From the NCBI RefSeq assembly GCF_037042905.1, contig NC_087252.1, positions 28,448,994 through 28,512,993 on the forward strand: a stretch of DNA of 64,000 bases, in the 5' to 3' direction. Source of the DNA: Lytechinus pictus (Eukaryota; Echinodermata; Echinoidea; Temnopleuroida; Toxopneustidae). The notes under the pieces are model-generated. The model was not told the DNA's origin, did not search any database, and worked only from the letters and a program-made list of their open reading frames with translations. Positions 1 through 10,904 of the stretch are shown here, one piece after another. The first letter of the stretch is position 1; each line of letters begins with the position of its first letter. Both the position numbers and the translations under genes were made by a program.

Positions 1-326
1 TTTTTTTCAATCCGACGAGGCACCCTCCTGCGAACCAAAGGATGAGAAGCTACACTTGGATACACCTTACACATCGTTATGTTTGGTTTAGATTAATTAC
101 ATTTGCTACTTTTGCATAATATTGATTAAGATCATAATGTACAGTTCATAATATTCCATTCCCAAATTTGACTAATTTTGTGTATGTCATGTGTGATTTG
201 ATATTGATTTCCTAATAAAACATTTAATTTAAAATTTAATTTAAAACGAGCCTTCTACAATGGAAAACATAATGTGTCTCTTCATTTACCCATGCAAACG
301 CAGTGTGATGTTTGCTTACTCATGCC

Positions 327-464
327 CAGTCACATTTTCCCTACGGCGGCAGCACGGAGAGTCGTAGCATTTTTGTACCAGATACATATAAGTTGTTTGA
401 ATAAACATGAATAAAACGGCTGTTCTCGACTCGACGTACGGCCGCCGTAAGGGAAATGTGACTG
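327..464. repeat. Short inverted-repeat (MITE-like) element
   Basis: The left arm starts with cagtcacattttccctacgg and the right arm is its near-perfect reverse complement ending at 464. The arms are about 25-40 bases around an unpaired centre. There is no coding capacity. It looks like a non-autonomous DNA transposon. Confidence 0.65.
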
Positions 465-651
465 AGGTATTAAGAGTCGTTCACACCTGAGCGTGTTATC
501 ATTTAGTATATGCCGAAGTAAACGGTATGGCAAGGTGTTTAATCATTAAACATAATGTCTTATTATCAAGATCTGCCATTTGTTAATAAAAATATTCCTC
601 AGTACCAAAATGTGAATTATTAATTAAACAATAAATAATGAATTAGGATTT

Positions 652-880
652 GAGCTCAAGACGCTCCTATTACCCCCGGCTAAGCTAGTCTACTGGTTCT
701 GGTGCGCACAGCTTTTTTGAGGAATTACTTCCTTCCGGTACCTATTTACCTCACCTGGGTCGAGTGCAGCACAGAGTGGACACATTTCTTGCTGAAGGAA
801 AACACGCCATGGTTAGGGTTCGAACCCACGACCCTCTGCTTGAAAGGTGAGGGTCATAACCAAGGCCACGACACGCCCAC
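652..880 (-). repeat. tRNA-derived SINE, minus strand
   Basis: Read on the minus strand it has a tRNA-like head with an A-box-like GTGGCC segment and the B-box GGGTTCGAACCC. The body that follows is shared with the copies at 47556, 50928, 60147 and 61255 (ccttcagcaagaaat, gtgctgcactcgacccaggt, ggtacc). Reading frames across it are chance. Confidence 0.75.
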
Positions 881-930
881 AAGTATTGATAAAGGAAAGA
901 GAGTTAAAATATAATTATGCTTGATATTCG

Positions 931-1108
931 TAGGTACACTGTAAAAAATGAAGTGCTAATTTAGCACTTACAGTGCTTGTATAGTGACTGCACTACGAGT
1001 GCTGATTTTCTACTTTAGATTTGAACTAGAATATCAGCACTCGTAGTGCAGTCACTATACAAGCACTGTAAGTGCTAAATTAGCACTTCATTGTTTACAG
1101 TGTAGGTA
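931..1108. mobile_element. Near-perfect palindromic MITE with 6-bp target duplication
   Basis: An element of about 166 bp (937-1102) begins CACTGTAAA and ends TTTACAGTG. Its arms of about 70 bases are almost perfectly complementary. It is flanked by TAGGTA at 931-936 and 1103-1108, a 6-bp target-site duplication. The near-identity of the arms suggests a recent insertion. Confidence 0.8.
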
Positions 1109-1121
1109 GGCTTAGAGTGGG

Positions 1122-1255
1122 TTAAATGTCCAAGGCCCCGATTCATTTATAAAACTTGTTATAATTACATATGCAATAGCAGTTTAGGTAAAATGTCCAA
1201 GGCCCCGATTCATTTATAAAACTTGTTATAATAGCATATGCAATAGCAGTTTAAA
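1122..1255. repeat. Two-copy tandem duplication, 67-bp unit
   Basis: The segment beginning aaatgtccaaggccccgatt at 1124 is repeated 67 bases later at 1191 with only a few differences. It is a simple local duplication with no coding content. Confidence 0.85.
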
Positions 1256-3468
1256 GCTACTCAAATCATGCAATCCGATTGGCCGATAGTAAATTTATAT
1301 GACAAGCCTCATAAACCGGGCCCCAATTGTGACACCACCTTCACCTCTAACCCAAAGTTATCTAATCAAACGGAAGCTATTTCAGGGAAATTTTTGTTCA
1401 TACGTAACAGTGTTCTGGTGAGATGAAAGAGAATTTAAATCGCTGTAATAATGGTCGTGTGATCTTTATCCGATCTTCACAGAAATGCATTTCTTTTTTC
1501 TTTCATTTGTAAAAGGTGTTAATGATGTGATAAATTAGGCTATTTAGTTGACTTTGTTTAAGTGTTTTTAATGTTCATGCACCGCTGCGTACGTACGGTG
1601 AGCTGTGGCGATGTTCGCTCACCGCGTTCCTCGTTTTAACCTGAAATTACCCCCAAAGAATAGAATAGTGTCTCCACACATTTTCCGCTGAATAATTAAC
1701 CATCGATCCGTGTTTTAAACACCTATAATATCCGCAGTGTTAATAACCCCTCTCAAGTTGGTGTGTGCACATTGCCGATCTACATGTACATAAAACAATA
1801 AACCAAAGCAAAAATAAATGTAGGTCGAGTAATGTTTGAAGGAATGTTGCAATATTTGAGGACAATTTTGTCTAGCATAAGAGAACTGCGGTGTAATGAG
1901 TCAAAATATTTAAGGGACACACTATTTTACGGGCGAAGTTACTCAACTGGCGCGAGTGAGCGAATCAATCGAACGAAAACGACATTGTGTAATAGGAAAA
2001 TTTGATTGATTTTGTGCTTAAGCTTAAGTTTAATCTAACACTGATCGGACTCAAACTCAAATTGTTGGAATCCGACAACAGTTAACATGTCGTCATTATT
2101 TTAGTTTCTTACTGATGGATTAAGCTTCTACCTCAAGATCAACTTGGTCTATCAATTACGCATTTGGGTCTTCACTTAGAGAAATGTCAGTCATCCTTAC
2201 CTTATCCAATAATCTAACAAACCAAGATTGCCATTCTATAATACAGCGGAAATGGGTTTCCAATCAATAGATTACCCCCCCCCCTCCACCTCGATATCTT
2301 TTATACAGTCACACCTCAGAATCTGACTCCACGCCGACAGATGTTAATTCATTGGTAATAACGCAATAGCTTCGGTAGGTCTGGTATCTGTTTCGTTGGT
2401 GTGGCGAAAGCATTAGGCTTCAGCTGAAAGTAAATTTAAACCACCTCATGCATACTGACAACCATTTAGACTTAACCAATTGGGTAAATTACTGCACACC
2501 GAAATAACAACTCTTGTCAAGCACAGATTGATACAACCTTCCTTGTTTCGATTGAACTACTGGTTTGAAATTGTCCCTTTGAATTGGGGATGTTGGTGGG
2601 ATAAGCGTTTTCCCTTCACATGCTCGGATCGAAAGGGAAGTGCAGAGGGTGCGGGCGTACCCGGTAAAGTTGTAACCCAAAAAGGAGGGAAACTGAAAAT
2701 GCAATCATTTGGGACTGATAAGTAATGTTTTATTTTATTTTTTTTTTACTAAATGTTCTTCATTTTTTTGATAAAGACATTTTTTCTTGACAATTTTCTT
2801 TCGTTTTATCAGTGATGACTTTTTGTCATAGTTGTTGCTGAAGGTGTTTTATTAGGTGGTGAAAGGCAGCCTCATTCAAGCAACAGTAAGTAGAAGCAGC
2901 AAATTAATAGGAAAGTGTGAAAACATGGAAAGGATAACGTAAAGGTAAGAAGAAGATAAAATAATAAAAGGACATGAGAAAAGAGAAGTTTACAGAAGAA
3001 AGTGACCGGCAAAGAAGAACAGGAGGGAAAAAGAAGCTGGAATTTAAAGTTACATTTTGTAGACTATGATTTCTTTAAATTGTAAAACAGGGACTTCTCT
3101 CGTTTACTCTATTCCGTTTATACATCAGAAATTGTTTATGAAGAATATCATAATTTTTTTCAGAAACAGCAGTGGAAACGCACCGGGTAATGGCATGACT
3201 GGTTATAGTTCTCCGCCAAATTAATTCTCATATGATTACATTGGACATGCATATTTCATGTGAAAAGAAAATGGAAAAACCAAATGATCTCCACTTTCTA
3301 ATCATTTTTTCACGAGTAGGTCTACCCATTTCCAACTACCCCCTCCCATAAACATGATAAACCTTCAGGAAACGCGCATTCATGTACAGCATATTCCCCC
3401 ACGTACCCCTAACACACCCCTAAACAACCATAATAACAGCAATTTATACAAAGTATCATTTATACAAA
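1256..3468. other. No gene recognised
   Basis: I see no supportable gene in this 2.2 kb. The open frames near 2480-2725 occur on both strands and lack family signatures or splice context. A purine-rich stretch lies at about 2870-3050. A ten-base C run lies near 2275. Confidence 0.6.
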
Positions 3469-3744
3469 CGGAGACATTCTCTACAACGCATCGATTCCTT
3501 TGAAAATGCAATTAAAATCACAAAGGAGAGCTGAAAGGCTTTTGCCGAAAGTTGGTGGACTGGGACAGTAGATCTTCCGAAGATTTGCACCGGACGAACA
3601 ATTGCAAATAATTATGTCGTTGTCCAGAGTCAAGAGATTCCGATGCTGTTTCGGTCCACCAACTTTCGATAAAAGCCTCTCAGCTTTCAATTGTGATTTG
3701 ACTTTCATTTTCAAATGATTGGTGCGCTGTAGAGAGTGTCTCCG
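3469..3744. repeat. MITE-like inverted repeat, about 276 bp
   Basis: Terminal inverted repeats CGGAGACA and TGTCTCCG lie at the edges. The arms match over much of their length: the left contains gccgaaagttggtggac and the right contains gtccaccaactttcgat. The open frame at 3481-3714 is a by-product of the palindrome. Confidence 0.75.
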
Positions 3745-5160
3745 TAGTAAATGGGAAAAGTCTGGAAAAATCGACCTAGAACGGAGGTCATGAGACCTTT
3801 CTGCAATAGACTACTATCACACTTTCCTTCACCTTCTTAATTAATTATCAATTAATGTCCTTCAAATGTTGATGTTAGGCTTTGGAAATAATAAGCCTAG
3901 CCTTCATATGTCCCTGAGGTGAGTGATAGTAGATAAGGTAAAGGAATGAGGATTGGTACTGGCCGGAAATTAGTAACAGACATGGATTGGGCAATAATTA
4001 TGGTAAGAATGATCTATTCTCGTATCAACAATTATGATAAGATTAAAGAAAAAGATACAAAGGTGATGGGTTCCCCGGTTCCTTGGGGTCAAAACTGAGT
4101 TCAATAGTGCATTCATAGCAGTCTCAATATCCTTCCCTTTTTCAAATCCTATATTAATTTGATACATCTCTAGAAAGACGTTATGCCATCGATTAATTAC
4201 AATGAATACCTAATGATTCGGAAGAAACGGATAGAAGAAGAACGGGATATTGTGCAATGACCAAGTGGCATTGACATGCCTAGATATTCCCTTGACGTTT
4301 GACGTGGTCCTATTCATTTTGTATGACAAGTCATAACTGTACATGATTCTACTGCCAAAATTTCTTGTACCCTCTTCTGTAAGGAACAGGGATTAATTTT
4401 CTAGATACGCCATCATTAATTAAGGGGTCCCCCAGGGACGTTTCCTGGGGACTTCACTATTCACCCAATTCTCGGTGCGGCCGCACGTCAGGAAAATTAT
4501 ATTCGGGTCAAAGGAGCACTTATATTTTTACAGACTGTGATCCCTACGTATATCAGCTACTGCATACAAGGCTAGATCCTGATATATTTTAAAGCGGATA
4601 TCCATTGACTATAACTCTTCCAAAAATAGCTTAAAATCATTACTTTAACCATGATCTCACATCGAATAAGGTGACATTAAATTGCCACACAACTGCGAAA
4701 TTCCGTCGATAGTTTTCAATTCTTACCCTTTACTCCCCGTTTTCGAACTTCGTCCACAAATTTGTGTGCATTTGTGAATCGCCTCTTGCAATGATTCATG
4801 TAAGTAATTCTCTAATTAATTTGATACATGATGCTAAGATACTATGACCATATATAGAAGAGGTCTCTTACATTGCCTTTTCCTAACGAATATTATAGAG
4901 CTGTTTACAAAAGGTTCTAAATACCGGGCAAAGAGGGTTTTCGTATTGTTCGTTATCAAAGAAAACTCCGCCGAATCACGTAATTTCGATAGACATAAGT
5001 AAACCCACCTCCTCAAGTTTGCACCATCGCACCCCTGTCCCCCCCCCCTTCTCTCTCCATCTTTCCTGTTTTCTCTGTCTTTTTTCCAGCCCATCTTCAT
5101 TGAATGGAGGTTCTTCCAATAGTACTGATATTTAAACAATTATTTACAATCCATACTCAC
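3745..5160. other. Unassigned stretch downstream of the Ig gene exons
   Basis: The missing 3' exons of the Ig-domain gene should lie here or further left. I found no acceptor followed by a convincing phase-1 exon. The acceptor-like site near 4379 would create an immediate stop after splicing. The 101-codon minus-strand frame at 4834-5139 shows no recognisable domain. Confidence 0.4.
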
Positions 5161-5379
5161 ATCTCACATCGATCCGATACAGCTGTTCGCCAGACAAGTC
5201 GGATCCAGACTCGAAGCCGGATATCTGTTGAAAGACACATCGGTAAAAACCGGCGTCGTTCGGACCGAGTCTAGATATCCGCAGTTCGGCGGTAACCGAT
5301 TGATTATCCGAGCTGCGTACCATAGAGAAACTACGATGGGAGTTGATTTGCGTTTCCATGTTACTATTGAAGATCGGTT
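5161..5379 (-). CDS. Ig gene exon 4: C-terminal half of the V-type domain
   Basis: Acceptor GTTTGCAG. It encodes SVTAELRISRLGPNDAGFYR followed by the second Ig cysteine and the strand LYRIDVR. It ends at GTGAGT in phase 1. This exon carries the clearest Ig signature in the window. Confidence 0.82.
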
Positions 5380-8300
5380 CTGCAAACACAACATAAGACC
5401 ATCAGTAAATTTACCGCTTCGTGAAAACCCCATAGACCCATGTCCACTGAAATTAAGAGTACAAGGGAACGCATTCTACGGTACGAAAGACTTGCAATAA
5501 TAATAACAATAGTAATATTTACTTTTACTATTTCTAGTGAAACAGGCTATTATCGAAAACATGTTAATTTGCGTGAGCTAAAGCTCATCTTCTCTCATGA
5601 AAAGGATTGGTAAAAAAATACGAATGTATTGGGCAATATGTGTCGACTGATTTAAGAGTTAGAAGCTAAAAGAATGTTTGTTCAGATATTGACAATGTTC
5701 TACAAGATAGACAGACATTCACCAACGGATTGGTAAATTTGATCAACGCTGTTTAAGACTGTATACCGATATTAGGTTGGATTTGGTTAGGACCTCCTCC
5801 CTTACCCCAATTTCTTTTTTTATTTTTTATAAATAAACAATGTCATGCGCCACTCACATCGGCAAATCAAACTCCAAACCAAACAAAAATTAATACGGTA
5901 TACTATCAGTCGGTTTCGAGTCAGCTTCATTCTTGTGAATGTAGGATTGGTATCCTGCATAGATACCATTAGCATAATTTTGCGGTAAATTTTTAAAGAG
6001 AAAACTTTGAAATCTACAATGTTAGAGTAATGTCGCTTAATTAGTGAAAGTTTTATAGAGATTATCACATATCAATCATGTCAATACCTGACAATGTACT
6101 TCCAGTGTCGCGTTTGGTCCACTTCAAGATAAAGTTGTTGTTGAATCTGTTTATGCGGCATTTCAAAACGACGCCTTCTCCCTGTGTGCGAGTGTGATTA
6201 AATACTGTATCGGACCTGTTGAAGTACGGCGTCACCACGGCTGAAGATAAGACGAAGATGGAGGAAATGGTGAGATGTGTTTTCAACTTGTTTACATGTA
6301 TGGCAAATGTCAATTTTAAATATGTTTAAAAGAATATTTACTTTACTATTGGAAACCAAAATTTACTACTGACGAATGGAGTTCCGCAGGGTTACTGCGT
6401 CGGTACTCACTTGGTCGTGTAGGATCAAGGCAATTTCTCCTCATCCAAGCTCCTGGGTTAGGTTCGTTCTGTGGTAATTGGGGGCAGTTCCTTTGATAAT
6501 GGTTAGCACACGGGAACACCGTTGATCCCAAGATTATTGTGTTACCTGTATAAATGATATGGCCGTGGCTCTTTGAATTAGATCTGTGTACATTGACTGG
6601 GGACAGCTTTCACTACTTCAAGCAATTAACTTAGTGGTACACAATGTGTTGAGAGTACGTTTACACAGTAGCTTTAGTAACAATTTTACTCAGACATAAG
6701 TGTATAACTTTATATCCAATGCTTACTATCATATTGCAAATCTAATGTGTTGATAATCTAGGAATATCTTTACTGCATATTGCTGAAAAACGAGCGAAGT
6801 ATGACATTGAAATTCTGAACTCAGCTTGTCCAAAGAAAAACGTGTTATAGAATGAACATCAAAGTCAGAAGTCAGTTTCGACAATTATTGTAGAGGTGTC
6901 GTGGTGTAGTGGTTCTGACTCTCGCCTTTTAATCAGAGGGTCGTGTGTTCAAATCCCACCCGGCGCTAGCGTCCTTTGGCAAGACGTTGATCTGTATTTG
7001 CCACTCTCCACCAAGGTGTTTATTTGGGTACCCGGTAGGATGCGAAAATTATCGTATGTTGGAATTTGCCAGCACCATTATTAGGCTTCGATGAATGCAA
7101 GGAATGCTCCCCAGGGAGTGGATATTGTGCACTTTCATGCGAGATTGACATGAATTCAATGACCGGGGTAATAATATGCTGGAAAGTTCTTTGAACCGTA
7201 TATGGGAAAAGCGCTAAATAAAAACTAGCTATTAGTTTTAATATTGTTGTTGTTGCAAAACATAATTACACCTTCATTTCCCTCACCATGTATCTGATCA
7301 TCATTTGGAACCCGGCCTGGAGCATCAATAATTATCAGCATGGTGAGAAGAATACAAATGTAATTGCTTTACTCCTACCTATTTTCCGTATTCCCTATCT
7401 CCCGGTCAAATTCATTCGATAAAAAAAGAATACATGTCGAGAGATGTGTTTTTTTTTGCACGAATATTGCCAAACGGCACATGTCAGTTTCTTTCAGTTT
7501 ATTTATCTAAATACGGAAAGATGAAAAGAAATCCTTTCAGCTAACAACCTATTTTCCAGCATGTCCGTATAACATTTAAACAATGCAAAAATAAATTAAT
7601 TGCGCCATATTCACTGCCCTCAGACATAATGCTGTTCGATTTCTTATGTAAGGTAAAATATTTCTAAGACGGTGAATGGCTTCATGACGTAGCAATCTTT
7701 TATTTCCGATATGCAAGATCTATGGAAACCCGACACCTATTATTTTTCCCAGATTTTTTTAGTTGTCATTCTTTTTTTGAGGGGGGGGGGGGTCTGCTTG
7801 TTTCTTATTGCTCTGTTTCTCCCGAATCTTGTATAATGTATTAAATTGTAATTCTCAAATCTTGAACTTATTCCTTTATTTCCTTTTTTTTTTACCTAAT
7901 TAACTTTAATTCTCAAATCATGTTTGTGTTCCTACATTATTCAGGGAGGTGCAATGTGTTTACTTTCTAGCATGAAAAAACATCTGAAAACCTTCATTCA
8001 CATTATTAAATGGGAATAGATAATTATGATAGTAATGATATTTATGATGATGACAATGATAATGATAATCATAATGATGGTGGTACAATGCAAAAACTCC
8101 GGTGTTGATTTAACACCAGCCCGGAATCTATATATGTCCACACCAGAGAAGTATTGAAGCAACACCAGTTTGAAATCAAACCGATGCTTTTTTAATGCTA
8201 ATTTGTGTTGTATAGGCACTTATCAGGTGTTAGACCAAAACCAAACTGGTGTTGTTTAACACTTCTCTGGTGTGGACATATGAAGATTCCAGGCTGGTGT

Positions 8301-10904
8301 TAAATCAACACCGGTGTTTTTGCAGTGTAAATATTGTTGGCAGAATAAAGCAATGTGTTCTCCTTAACATGCCTAACGTTTTATGCCGCTGTTTGGCAAA
8401 TAATGGTAATGATGACAATGTTGATGATACTTATAGGGCCTCCTGTATATGTGTCAAATAAAATTTCTTATCATTTAGTCTCCCCTGCCCCCCTTCTCTC
8501 TCACACACACACACTCTCGCGAATCCCTAGAATTGGTGTTGTGAACAGGTTTAAAATTACAGGTTTCTGTGCGAATGAGGTTGCAGCTCTGACAACCTGA
8601 TCTTTTCATCCCTTTCGAATGCATTATTCAAACGGAAAACTCCCTATAGGAACAGGAAAACATCTCAGTACCACTTGAATGACACATTTTGGACAGCTTG
8701 GAGAAAAGTATTATAAATTGTATATGGTTGAAAGATAAAATATACAATTATGTAATGAAAAGAGACAGATGATTAAAAACGGGATGCAAATGGATGAGGT
8801 TAGGAATAAAGATGTCTTTTATTAGATAATCGCTTTTCCAGTTATATTCGATTAAAAATGATTGCTATGCTAGCGGATGCAGAAAATATTCAAATGAGGA
8901 AATGGAAGGCTGCTGAATCGATAAATATGATTTAGATTTTTCTGTATTATATATGTATATGTAACAGATGTTTCGGGTACATAACAAATGACATCGAAAA
9001 AGTAGCTGCTGATTCTACTACTGCCGATTATGGTGATGGTAGTAGTAACAATTAATTGTTTTGCCCGCTTTCTCTTCCTCTTTATTGAGCCAAATAATAT
9101 CAAAATATACACAATTAATGAATAATAATAATAATACTTCACATTTCTCTTCAGTAAATAACGATTAAAGTAACATCCATTAAGTATCAAATTTGTTAAA
9201 CAAACGAAATATAGAACTGATATATCTCTCATCTCCATAATTCTGAATCATTATCTTTTCTTTACAATTCTAAACACCGTTTTTTTACTATTTAACATTT
9301 GAAGAAATAAATGTTTGATTATACATATACCAAACAATTCAATGCATCATTTCATTTCACATCGAAACCTGTTTCCTTCCAAATGTCTTTACTACATTTA
9401 CATTCACAAAAAGTGTACAATACCTTTTAAGTAGTAAAAATATTGATGATCATGTTGGGCGTTATTAAAAGTATAGTGCAAATTCATTAAGAAATAAAAC
9501 AGTTATTGACTTTAGTTACTTAAGTTTTAATCTCATCACCTCACATAAAAACAGCCGTAAACGTATGGGATAATAGTGATACTAGACCTACTTCTTTAAA
9601 ATGTTATTCTCTCAGAATTCAGTAAAATTCATTTGTATTTTATCTCTGCATTCTATAAATATTACCATGCGCATAACATTACACATTCTGAAATTAGAAG
9701 CAAAAATAGTCGTCATATTGAAACATTAAAAAAAACGGAATTCAGAGTTCACTTCAAAAATTTGTTATCAAAAAGAAAAAAAACTATATTCAATAAAACA
9801 AAATTCAGAATTTTGCTTCAAACATTCACTCTTTAACTTTTTATCAAAAAAACATTGATGCGAGTTTCTAACAATTATACGAGAAGCACTGAGAGAATAT
9901 GGATAAATTCAACCCCAAGCGCAACCAGTATCCCAAACGTGTTCCAACAATATTCCTTCTGAACGCCGGCGCATTGTTCTACCGGGGGCGAAGATATATT
10001 TCTAATTTTCGTTCTTTCCATCCTCTTTTATTACCATCCATCACAAGTATGTATCTGTATTCTTCCCTAATGCACTGTGGAGCAGTTCATCATTTATCGA
10101 AATTGGAAAAAAGATTAGGAATAACCTGGCTTTGACTATAAGCGACAATCCATATATGAATGACAATAAAACCCTGAAGATATGTTCTAATTTGTCTCCG
10201 TTGTCACTTATCGGTTTGAATAAATATTGGATCAAAAAGTCCGAATCCAGTTTAAAGTTTACTTTATTCGTTTATTCCGCAGAAAATACATGCTTCTGGA
10301 AAAGCGCAAATCCACATTATCCTTGCCCTTTCGAAATTCCGTAGTAAAATTAACCAATTTCAAATTACCATCAAGTGGATTTAGCTCCTTTTGGAATAAA
10401 ACTGGTTTGGATTTAGCTCCTTTTGGAATTAAACCCAAATTTACAATCAATGTTTATTAGCCTTCCATTTTTTTAGAAGTGCGATATGGTGTTTTTTATT
10501 CCCACGTCTAAGATATATACATTTAAAACAAAAATCAATATTGGTCAAAAGTGGATTTCGCCCCCTTTTCGAAGCTCTTCATATAAGCAGCTGATATAAT
10601 TTCCTTCTATGTTGTTGCTCTTCTAAATAATTATAGGGATGACTATGTCGGCGAATTGAATATTACTTCGAAATACGATTTCCCAAAAATAAAAGCTTCC
10701 ACACTAGCACCAAACAATCAAAAGGCTATCAAGTTGTCCTCTTATTTTAATAAAAATAAATGAAAAGACCACTAATTGAAAGCTTTTATACTTACATGTT
10801 GGAATAGCAATCAACTCATTCAGAAGTCCCTTGCCCGCTTCCATATGAAGGATTTTGGAAGCCAAAACGATTAAAACCGTGACTATGGAAAGCCACTTCA
10901 TCAT
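5161..10904 (-). CDS. Secreted or membrane protein with a V-type immunoglobulin domain (partial gene model, four exons)
   Basis: Coding exons, in transcript order: 10904-10796, 6545-6411, 6240-6088, 5379-5161. All junctions are phase 1 with GT-AG ends. Exon 1 gives a 36-residue segment with a hydrophobic core (LSIVTVLIVLA), a probable signal peptide. Exon 2 adds 44 residues with three cysteines, a fourth being formed at the junction. Exons 3 and 4 form one Ig domain: cysteine in VVLKC, tryptophan in ILKW 13 residues later, and the DAGFYRC motif, with 70 residues between the cysteines, as in V-type domains. Three possible N-glycosylation sites are visible (NRS, NHT, NQS). The Ig domain is split by an intron. 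The last exon ends in phase 1 at a GTGAGT donor, so more exons are expected. Without splicing there the frame stops at 5144. Ligand and role are unknown; adhesion or immune recognition is only a guess from the fold. Confidence 0.72.
6088..6240 (-). CDS. Ig gene exon 3: N-terminal half of the V-type domain
   Basis: Acceptor TCTTCAG, then VVTPYFNRSD, the first Ig cysteine in VVLKC and the core tryptophan in FILKWTK. It ends at a GTATTG donor in phase 1. Confidence 0.72.
6411..6545 (-). CDS. Ig gene exon 2: cysteine-containing module
   Basis: The exon is 135 bases between a TACAG acceptor and a GTGAGT donor, phase 1 at both ends, and fits the neighbouring exons exactly. It contains cysteines in VFPCANHY, RNCPQ and RRNCLD. 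The polypyrimidine tract is weak. I do not recognise the module. Confidence 0.55.
6893..7254 (+). repeat. tRNA-derived SINE, plus strand
   Basis: The tRNA-like head has the loop sequence CTTTTAA (lysine-like) and a B-box-like GTGTTCAAATCCCAC. The body contains gggtacccggtagga and a GCGCTAAATA tail. It lies inside the large intron of the Ig gene. Confidence 0.7.
8085..8328. repeat. Hairpin MITE of the ACACTGCAAAAA / CCGGTGTT family
   Basis: Ends are ACAATGCAAAAA and TTTTTGCAGTGT. The arms share ggtgttgatttaacacc and cacaccagagaag with their complements. Related to the elements at 14037 and 32612. It sits in intron 1 of the Ig gene model. Confidence 0.75.
8330..10795. other. Intronic sequence of the Ig gene, no further gene seen
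   Basis: AT-rich sequence with short simple repeats. The frames at 8870-9238, 9633-9836 and 9899-10135 have no family signature. A two-copy duplication of tggatttagctccttttgg lies at 10376 and 10408. Confidence 0.5.
10796..10904 (-). CDS. Ig gene exon 1: signal peptide
   Basis: Starts MMKWLSIVTVLIVLA and ends at a GTAAGT donor in phase 1. An acceptor-like TACAG lies just upstream of the start, so an untranslated first exon further upstream is likely. Confidence 0.7.

Noticed and set aside
4834..5139. 101-codon minus-strand frame next to the Ig exons
   Set aside because: No domain, no suitable acceptor joining it in phase 1, and a low-complexity Arg/Lys/Gly stretch. Likely chance.
5164..5433. 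Overlapping frames on both strands across Ig exon 4
   Set aside because: Shadows of the Ig exon in other frames; only one frame has the DAGFYRC motif and fits the splice sites.
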